A stretch of 10,097 nt of DNA. Origin: an uncultured Phaeodactylibacter sp. GTDB lineage: Bacteria; Bacteroidota; Bacteroidia; Chitinophagales; Saprospiraceae. The notes beneath the pieces are model-generated. The model was not told the origin of the DNA and did not search any database. It saw only the letters and a list, made by a program, of their open reading frames with translations. The position numbers and the translations under genes are program-made. The stretch spans positions 1 through 10,097 of the forward strand of contig CAJXXJ010000086.1 in the NCBI GenBank assembly GCA_913062745.1. The letters run 5' to 3'. Shown here piece after piece: positions 6,094-10,097 of this stretch (the first letter of the stretch is position 1; the number at the start of each line of letters is the position of its first letter).

Positions 6094-6835
6094 TTTCAAA
6101 AAATTTAAGCGATACCGTTTCACCGTCGAATACAGCGTAGGAATTGGCAAACATCCATTCGCCAAGATTGATATAACGGCTGTACCCGTTCTTTAGCGTA
6201 TAGTCGATGGGCAGATGCCGGTGCCCGAAGATGAAAAAGTCGATATCCTCCTGCTCCAGCTTGCGGTTCGCGTAAGCGATGAGCCATTCGTTTTCTGCGC
6301 CCAGGAAGGTGCTGAGCTCCGGCCCGTCTGCCTCCCGGCTTTTGTTGGACCAAAAATTGGCCATACCGATGCCGAAGTTGGGGTGCAGGCGCTCAAACAG
6401 CCACTGACAGGCCCGGTTGGCGAAGATGCGTTTCAGCACTTTGTAGCCATGATCGCCCGGCCCCAGCCCATCACCGTGCCCGATGAAGAACTGCTTGCCG
6501 TTGAGCTTCCGGCGGATCGGCTCGCGGTAGGTCGGGATCCCCAGCTCCTCCTCAAAGTAGCGGAAGACCCACATATCGTGATTGCCTGTAAAAAAGTAAA
6601 CCGGGATGCCACTGTCGCGCAGCTCCGCCAGCTTGCCCAGCAGGCGCACGTAGCCTTTGGGCACTACCGACCGGTATTCAAACCAAAAGTCGAAGACATC
6701 CCCAACCAGATAAATAGCAGCTGCGTCCTCCCGGATTTGCTCCAGCCAGCGCACGATCTGCCGTTCGCGCTCCTGACTCGTAAGGCGGGCGTCCACGCCG
6801 AGGTGGAAATCCGAAGCGAAATAAATTTTTTGCAT
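6065..6835 (-). CDS. lpxH: UDP-2,3-diacylglucosamine diphosphatase
   Basis: LpxH hydrolyses UDP-2,3-diacylglucosamine to lipid X and UMP, a cytoplasmic-face step in lipid A synthesis. The 256-residue protein is a calcineurin-like metallophosphoesterase with all metal-ligand blocks: DFHLG (Asp9, His11), GDVFDFW (Asp46), GNHD (84-87), GHGDG (119-123) and GHRH (204-207). GDVFDFWFEY near residues 45-54 is typical of LpxH rather than general phosphoesterases. The length is slightly above the proteobacterial 240. It lies 32 bp downstream of nbaC and overlaps the following lipoprotein gene. An exact TAnnTTTG match in the 32-bp gap suggests it has its own promoter besides any read-through from nbaC. 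Confidence 0.92.
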   Translation of the reverse strand: MQKIYFASDFHLGVDARLTSQERERQIVRWLEQIREDAAAIYLVGDVFDFWFEYRSVVPKGYVRLLGKLAELRDSGIPVYFFTGNHDMWVFRYFEEELGIPTYREPIRRKLNGKQFFIGHGDGLGPGDHGYKVLKRIFANRACQWLFERLHPNFGIGMANFWSNKSREADGPELSTFLGAENEWLIAYANRKLEQEDIDFFIFGHRHLPIDYTLKNGYSRYINLGEWMFANSYAVFDGETVSLKFFENEQGKIFGT

Positions 6836-6853
6836 AGGCTAAAGTAAGGCCTG

Positions 6854-6861
6854 CAAAAGTA
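6854..6861 (-). promoter_or_regulatory. Exact Bacteroidota -7 box upstream of lpxH
   Basis: Read on the minus strand this is TACTTTTG, a full match to TAnnTTTG, 18 nt before the lpxH ATG. Upstream, ATG stands in place of TTG at about 18 nt spacing, so the -33 element is weak. It would allow lpxH and the lipoprotein gene to be expressed independently of nbaC. Confidence 0.4.
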
Positions 6862-6867
6862 GGCTTT

Positions 6868-7386
6868 TTACTGCTTCTGCATTACCGTACCGCAATTGTC
6901 GCAGGTACGCAGCTCCTCAGATTCCATAAAGTTATTGATGGCCGCCTTGAGCTGAGTGACGATGTCTTCGAGCGGGAAAGCCTCTTCGTGCAGCTTGTGG
7001 TTGCAGTTGTCGCAGAACCACATCAGCTTATCCAGCTCGCCTTCCTTGCGGTAGCGCTCAATGACCAGCCCGATGGTATTGGCCGGGCGCTGTGGCGAAT
7101 GCGGGATATGGGGCGGCAGCAGAAACATCTCCCCTTCCCGGATCGGGATGTCTTCCGGCTCCCCTGCTTCGTTGATAATCTTGAGGGTGATATCGCCTTC
7201 GATTTGGTAAAACAGCTCCTCGCCTTCTTCCCAGTGGTAGTCTTTGCGCCCGTTGGGGCCACCCACCACCATCACGATGTAATCGTCATTGCCCTTGTAG
7301 ACTTGCTTATTGCCGACGGGCGGCTTGAGCAGGTGGCGGTTATCATCTACCCATTTTTGCAGGTTAAACGGTTTGGCTAGTGGCAT
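6868..7386 (-). CDS. nbaC: 3-hydroxyanthranilate 3,4-dioxygenase
   Basis: The enzyme opens the ring of 3-hydroxyanthranilate with O2 to give 2-amino-3-carboxymuconate semialdehyde. That product cyclises to quinolinate (NAD precursor) or enters the 2-nitrobenzoate/tryptophan breakdown route. The 172 residues fit the bacterial single-cupin form. PFNLQKWVDDNRHLLKPPVGN at the start is highly typical. Iron ligands are His51, Glu57 and His96; substrate-binding residues are Arg47, Arg100 and Glu110. CDNC at 125-128 and CDNC at 162-165 form the rubredoxin-like second metal site of bacterial enzymes. Nothing looks damaged. It heads a minus-strand run with lpxH and is divergent from an SDR gene. No kynureninase, kynurenine monooxygenase or decarboxylase gene is in the window, so the fate of the product cannot be told. 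haaO is an alternative symbol. Confidence 0.95.
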   Translation of the reverse strand: MPLAKPFNLQKWVDDNRHLLKPPVGNKQVYKGNDDYIVMVVGGPNGRKDYHWEEGEELFYQIEGDITLKIINEAGEPEDIPIREGEMFLLPPHIPHSPQRPANTIGLVIERYRKEGELDKLMWFCDNCNHKLHEEAFPLEDIVTQLKAAINNFMESEELRTCDNCGTVMQKQ

Positions 7387-7391
7387 AATTT

Positions 7392-7434
7392 TTTCGGTTT
7401 AGATGATGCAGCACGGCTTTCTGACCGAAAGCCG
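7392..7434 (-). promoter_or_regulatory. Competing hairpins in the nbaC leader
   Basis: CGGCTTTC (7414-7421) and GAAAGCCG (7427-7434) form a perfect 8-bp hairpin with a 5-nt loop. Within it, ACCGAAA at 7424-7430 is also perfectly complementary to TTTCGGT at 7392-7398, so the two pairings exclude each other. In the nbaC transcript the second pairing would cover bases 6-12 before the start codon, where ribosomes bind. On the + strand the first hairpin is followed after four bases by six T (7439-7444), a weak terminator layout. Regulation is inferred from complementarity alone. Confidence 0.4.
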
Positions 7435-7455
7435 CGGGTTTTTTATCAATTTCTT

Positions 7456-7463
7456 TAAATTTA
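7456..7463. promoter_or_regulatory. Shared -7-like element of the nbaC/SDR divergent promoters
   Basis: TAAATTTA is self-complementary and differs from TAnnTTTG only at the last base, so it could serve as a -7 box in both directions. Rightward it would leave an 18-nt leader for the SDR gene. Leftward it would leave a leader of about 60 nt for nbaC that includes the competing hairpins. No good TTG -33 element is present on either side. Confidence 0.25.
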
Positions 7464-7487
7464 GCCGGAATATACAAAAGACCATCC

Positions 7488-8273
7488 ATGAACTTAGATT
7501 TGAAAGGCAAAAATGCGCTCGTATGCGGCAGCAGCAAAGGGATCGGCAAAGCAGCCGCTTTTGAGCTGGCCAAACTCGGCGCGAATGTCACCCTTGTAGC
7601 CCGATCCGCCAATGCCATGGCCGCCATCACCAAAGAAATGTCGCGCGTTGCCGGCCAGCACCACGATTTCCTGGCCGCTGACTTCACCAACCCGGCTGAC
7701 CTGAAGAAGAAAGTGCGGGGCCTGACCGCTACCAAGCCCATCCACATCCTCGTCAACAATACCGGCGGCCCTCCCGGCGGACCGATCACAGAGGCTGCCG
7801 AGGAAGAATTTCTGGAGGCCTACACCAAGCACCTGATCTGCAACCACCTTTTGGCGAAAGCCGTACTGCCGGGGATGCGCCGGGAGCAGTATGGCCGGAT
7901 TATCAACGTTATCTCCACTTCCGTAAAAGCACCACTGCCGGGCCTCGGGGTGAGCAATACCGTACGTGGCGCGGTAGCCAACTGGGCAAAAACGCTCGCC
8001 AACGAAGTAGGCCCGGATGGCATCACCGTTAACAACGTACTGCCGGGTGCGACCAGCACCGACCGCCTGCAGAGTATCATCGATAAGAAAGCGGAGAGCA
8101 GCGGCAAAAGCCAGGAAGAAGTAGTCCAGGCGATGCAAAGCAACATCCCGCTGCGCCGTTTTGCTGAACCGGAAGAAATCGGTGCCACCATTGCCTTTCT
8201 GGCCACACCGGCTGCGGCGTACATCACCGGGGTGGCACTGGCGGTAGACGGCGGGCGGTTGAAGAATATGTAG
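7488..8273 (+). CDS. SDR-fold oxidoreductase homologue lacking the catalytic Tyr/Lys
   Basis: The 261-residue protein has the classical short-chain dehydrogenase layout. It shows a nucleotide-binding CGSSKGIG at 13-20, NNTGG at 90-94, a conserved Ser143, LPG at 185-187 and the C-terminal ITGVALAVDGG. The YxxxK catalytic pair is replaced. At the expected spacing of 13 residues after Ser143 stands Ser156, and Arg160 takes the place of the lysine (GVSNTVRGAV). A subgroup of FabG-like proteins with an LSNxxR motif, including Bacillus YkvO-like proteins as I recall, shares this change, so it is probably not a sequencing error. Ordinary dehydrogenase activity is doubtful; the real reaction is unknown. 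Divergence from nbaC suggests a role in kynurenine or aminomuconate metabolism, by position only. A 3-oxoacyl-ACP reductase label would be misleading. Confidence 0.85.
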   Translation: MNLDLKGKNALVCGSSKGIGKAAAFELAKLGANVTLVARSANAMAAITKEMSRVAGQHHDFLAADFTNPADLKKKVRGLTATKPIHILVNNTGGPPGGPITEAAEEEFLEAYTKHLICNHLLAKAVLPGMRREQYGRIINVISTSVKAPLPGLGVSNTVRGAVANWAKTLANEVGPDGITVNNVLPGATSTDRLQSIIDKKAESSGKSQEEVVQAMQSNIPLRRFAEPEEIGATIAFLATPAAAYITGVALAVDGGRLKNM

Positions 8274-8305
8274 GGGGGAGACAGCTTTCGCAAAGCCTGC
8301 GCTTT

Positions 8306-8701
8306 TCATGCCTGCTGCAGACGGGACAGGGCACGGGCGCCTAAGCTGCACAACAGCAGCCCGAGCAACCCGTAAAAGACCTGCAGGGGGTGCAGCATTT
8401 CCAAGATCACGGCCTGAATACCGATCCAGGCAGTCAGCAGCAGGCCTGATGCCAGGAGGTAGCGGGGCCAGAAACGCCAGCCTGCTCCCACTGCCCAGGC
8501 TGATAACAAACTGCCTAAGCCGATGGCTACGCTCAGTACAATGCCGGGTAGCAAATAGGAAGGAAACGCTCCGCGCAGCAGTTCCAACGGCATTTGCATG
8601 CGCTGCCCGGTGGGGTCAATGATCAGGTTGATACCGCCGTAAAGCGCAGTAAGCCCCGTGAATAGCAGCAGGGCGACAGAAAGCCGGGACAAGCCTTTCA
8701 T
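8306..8701 (-). CDS. Small four-helix integral membrane protein, hypothetical
   Basis: The 131-residue protein has four predicted transmembrane helices at about residues 8-28, 49-71, 79-101 and 105-122, a short extramembrane stretch NLIIDPTGQRMQMPLELL between the first two, and a basic C-terminus. I recognise no catalytic motif. The pattern of a DPTG loop, an LPGIVLSVAIGLGSL second helix and two further helices matches, from memory, a group of uncharacterised small bacterial membrane proteins. I chose the ATG at 8701 because the hydrophobic segment follows directly; an ATG at 8749 would add 16 charged residues. It converges with the SDR gene, only 32 bp apart, and is divergent from the esterase gene. 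Function unknown. Confidence 0.7.
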   Translation of the reverse strand: MKGLSRLSVALLLFTGLTALYGGINLIIDPTGQRMQMPLELLRGAFPSYLLPGIVLSVAIGLGSLLSAWAVGAGWRFWPRYLLASGLLLTAWIGIQAVILEMLHPLQVFYGLLGLLLCSLGARALSRLQQA

Positions 8702-8771
8702 AGTCCGTATTTTTTGTTTCAATCTATGAGCGGGCTGCTTTTCTGCCAATGACCGATATCAGCAGTTTGCG

Positions 8772-8779
8772 TATCTTTC
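8772..8779 (+). promoter_or_regulatory. Candidate -7 box for the esterase gene
   Basis: TATCTTTC matches TAnnTTTG except at the last base and lies 22 nt before the esterase ATG. No TTG is seen at the expected -33 position. The preceding TTTGCG makes the context closely similar to sequences upstream of recO and in the palindrome at 4267-4285. Confidence 0.3.
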
Positions 8780-8801
8780 GCTCAATCAAAGCCAGTATGC
8801 T

Positions 8802-9692
8802 ATGCGAGCATTGTTACTCTTTTTTCTGTTGCTCCTGATGGCTGCCTGCCAGAGCGAGCAAGTGCCTGCCGGGGAACAGCCCGGCCGCTTCCAACCTTTC
8901 ACCTACGAAGATTCCCGGCACATCAGTACCAAGTCGGGCATGGCCTACCTGCCTCCCTCCTACTTTGAGGATACCACCCGCCATTACCCTGTGCTGTACA
9001 TGATGGACCAGCAAAACCTCTTTTTCGACAGCCTGGCGTACGGCGGGGCGGCCTGGCAGATTCACCGCACCGCGGACAGCCTGAGCCGGGCGGGGCTGAT
9101 GCCGGAGGTGATCATCGTGGGCGTCAACCACGCCAGCGAAAAACGGTTTCAGGAATACCTGCCGGAAAAGCCTGCCGCGCCCTATGCCGGGGCCATCCGC
9201 GAGCATATGGGAAGCGAGCCGTTCTCTGACGATTATCTGCGCTTTCTTACCCAAGAGCTAAAGCCTTACATAGATACGGCCTACCGGACCAAAGCAGGGA
9301 TGGCTCACACCTACATAGGCGGCTCGAGCATGGGCGGGCTTATCTCTATGTACGCAGTCTGTGAGTATCCGGAGGTCTTTGCAGGCGCTCTGTGCCTGTC
9401 TACCCACTGGCCGGTTTCTCTGGAGGACGACACGCCGCAGCTGGCCCACGCCCTTATCGACTACTTCGCAGCCCATTTGCCGGAAGGCAAACGCTGGTAT
9501 TTCGATTACGGCACAGAAGGGCTCGACCGCTTCTATGCGCCTTATCAGCAGCAAATAGACTCTATACTAATGGCCAATGGCTACGAAGCCGGGAAAGACT
9601 GGTTGACGCAGGCCTACCCCGGGCACGACCACAGCGAGCGCTACTGGCGGGAACGGGTGCACCTGGGGCTGCGGGGGGTAATACAGGAGTGA
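8802..9692 (+). CDS. Lipoprotein esterase of the Fes/esterase-D (PF00756) alpha/beta-hydrolase type
   Basis: The 296-residue protein starts with a lipoprotein signal (LLMAAC, lipidated Cys16), so it is membrane-anchored in the envelope. The mature part is an alpha/beta hydrolase of the putative esterase family. It has YPVLYMMDQQNLFFD at 62-76, VIIVGVNH at 103-110, the nucleophile elbow GGSSMGG at 173-179 with Ser176, an acidic candidate in FDYGTEGLD (234-242), and the catalytic histidine in PGHDHSERYW (His275 or His277). The family includes ferric-enterobactin esterases, S-formylglutathione hydrolase, acetyl-xylan and feruloyl esterases. The lipoprotein form in Bacteroidota usually acts on polymers, siderophores or esters in the periplasm, but no specific substrate can be assigned. 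It is a single gene followed by a small terminator. Confidence 0.88.
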   Translation: MRALLLFFLLLLMAACQSEQVPAGEQPGRFQPFTYEDSRHISTKSGMAYLPPSYFEDTTRHYPVLYMMDQQNLFFDSLAYGGAAWQIHRTADSLSRAGLMPEVIIVGVNHASEKRFQEYLPEKPAAPYAGAIREHMGSEPFSDDYLRFLTQELKPYIDTAYRTKAGMAHTYIGGSSMGGLISMYAVCEYPEVFAGALCLSTHWPVSLEDDTPQLAHALIDYFAAHLPEGKRWYFDYGTEGLDRFYAPYQQQIDSILMANGYEAGKDWLTQAYPGHDHSERYWRERVHLGLRGVIQE

Positions 9693-9699
9693 AACCTAT

Positions 9700-9721
9700 G
9701 CGGCTAAGCCGGCCGCTTTTT
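9700..9721 (+). terminator. Short terminator after the esterase gene
   Basis: GCGGC (9700-9704) pairs with GCCGC (9712-9716), followed directly by five T. It begins 8 bp after the esterase stop. The stem is only 5 bp, so efficiency is uncertain. Confidence 0.55.
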
Positions 9722-9773
9722 CCATCGCCTTTAAACGTTTGGTGGCACAACTAAGCTTACGCTGCCAGGAAGG

Positions 9774-9811
9774 CGAAGTGGCCGGGCTGCTGGGTTGGAT
9801 TGGCCACTTCG
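9774..9811. repeat. Perfect 10-bp inverted repeat with 18-nt spacer
   Basis: CGAAGTGGCC (9774-9783) and GGCCACTTCG (9802-9811) are exact reverse complements around 18 nt. Further out, GCTG at 9761-9764 and CAGC at 9821-9824 also pair at equal distance, giving a longer imperfect palindrome of 64 bp. There is no T-tract, so it is not an ordinary terminator. Its CGAAGT core recurs in the repeat at 10021-10073. Confidence 0.6.
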
Positions 9812-9876
9812 TGCTTCGGACAGCTTGAATAGCTTGCCAGACTCGTTTTCAGGCTGTAATTGCCAACCCCGAACTC

Positions 9877-10011
9877 ATGCCTCAGGAAGAAAGCTTTGAG
9901 GCCTTGCTTTCACTTGCAGCAAGAGCCTTTGAACAGAAGACAGGTGAAACCTTTGATTACCTGCCACCTGTCGATTATGAGACGTATGCTAATGAATCGG
10001 GTTGGAAGTAA
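9877..10011 (+). CDS. Small ORF (44 aa) or 3' remnant of a broken gene
   Basis: From ATG 9877 to TAA 10009-10011 the frame encodes an acidic, protein-like 44 residues starting MPQEESFEALLSL and ending YETYANESGWK. The same frame is open back to a TGA at 9826-9828 and, beyond that single stop, to 9682. A complete tiny gene and a decayed longer gene are both possible. I recognise no family. No convincing promoter lies directly upstream; the region is mainly the inverted repeat at 9774-9811. The rest of 9693-10097 holds only the terminator and two inverted repeats. Confidence 0.3.
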   Translation: MPQEESFEALLSLAARAFEQKTGETFDYLPPVDYETYANESGWK

Positions 10012-10020
10012 TTTTTGAAC

Positions 10021-10073
10021 TATACCGACGACGAAGTAGTTTGGGACCAACCATGACTTCGTGTCGGCATATA
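10021..10073. repeat. 12-bp inverted repeat with 18-nt spacer and one bulge
   Basis: CCGACGACGAAGT (10025-10037) pairs with ACTTCGTGTCGG (10056-10067) with one extra G in the left arm. TATA boxes flank both arms (10021-10024, 10070-10073). The 18-nt spacer contains its own small stem TTGG/CCAA. No T-tract follows. It begins 9 bp after the small ORF's stop, so it could end that transcript or be part of a palindromic element. Confidence 0.5.
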
Positions 10074-10097
10074 CTCGTGCGTCGGGTTTGTGCCTTA

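Noticed and set aside
6094..6165. Upstream ATG extending the propeller-like lipoprotein by 24 residues
   Set aside because: It would bury the clear lipoprotein signal inside the protein and enlarge the overlap with lpxH.
8284..8296. Small GCTTT-CGC-AAAGC hairpin between the convergent SDR and membrane protein genes
   Set aside because: The 5-bp stem has no T-tract adjacent on either strand, so I do not call it a terminator.
7494..8351. 285-codon minus-strand open frame opposite the SDR gene
   Set aside because: Shadow frame of an intact SDR gene, with no recognisable motif.
9761..10073. Integron attC sites
   Set aside because: The palindromes suggested attC, but I found no proper RYYYAAC/GTTRRRY pair at the ends and no integrase gene in the window.
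1..10097. CRISPR array, tRNA/rRNA genes, insertion sequence, toxin-antitoxin or phage-defence system
   Set aside because: No regular direct repeats, cloverleaf segments, transposase motifs or paired defence genes are visible; most genes are housekeeping or single accessory genes.

Overview
The window reads as an ordinary chromosomal stretch from a GC-rich member of the Bacteroidota, possibly a Saprospiria/Lewinella-like lineage. The phylum call rests on several signs. Genes lack clear Shine-Dalgarno sequences. Candidate promoters resemble the Bacteroidota type (TTG about 19 nt before TAnnTTTG). RecO lacks the zinc-finger cysteines. Several proteins belong to families I associate mainly with this phylum. 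The family-level placement is a guess.

Left part (1-2710, + strand): the 3' end of a hypothetical protein gene, then pfkA (6-phosphofructokinase) and a rhomboid protease gene 12 bp apart, probably one operon closed by a terminator. A METTL7-like SAM methyltransferase with its own hairpin follows. Middle (2704-5240): a cytoplasmic BON-LysM protein of the Kbp/YgaU type converges on recO (minus strand, TTG start), with a strong terminator between them. recO is divergent from a periplasmic two-lobed protein whose promoter region carries a perfect 8-bp inverted repeat.

Right-centre (5236-8273): a minus-strand run nbaC (3-hydroxyanthranilate 3,4-dioxygenase) > lpxH (lipid A pathway) > a propeller-like lipoprotein whose start overlaps the end of lpxH. 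nbaC is divergent from an SDR-fold protein that has Ser and Arg where the catalytic Tyr and Lys should be. Their 101-bp intergenic region holds competing hairpins in what would be the nbaC leader. The pair suggests kynurenine/quinolinate metabolism, but no other pathway gene is in view.

Right end (8274-10097): a small four-helix membrane protein, a divergent lipoprotein esterase of the Fes/esterase-D type, and about 400 bp with no confident gene. That last stretch has a reading frame broken by one TGA and two large inverted repeats with equal 18-nt spacers and a shared core. I see no tRNA, rRNA, CRISPR array, insertion sequence or clear defence system. The most unusual points are the Tyr-less SDR beside nbaC, the nbaC leader, the operator-like palindrome at 4267-4285, and the palindromic 3' end.
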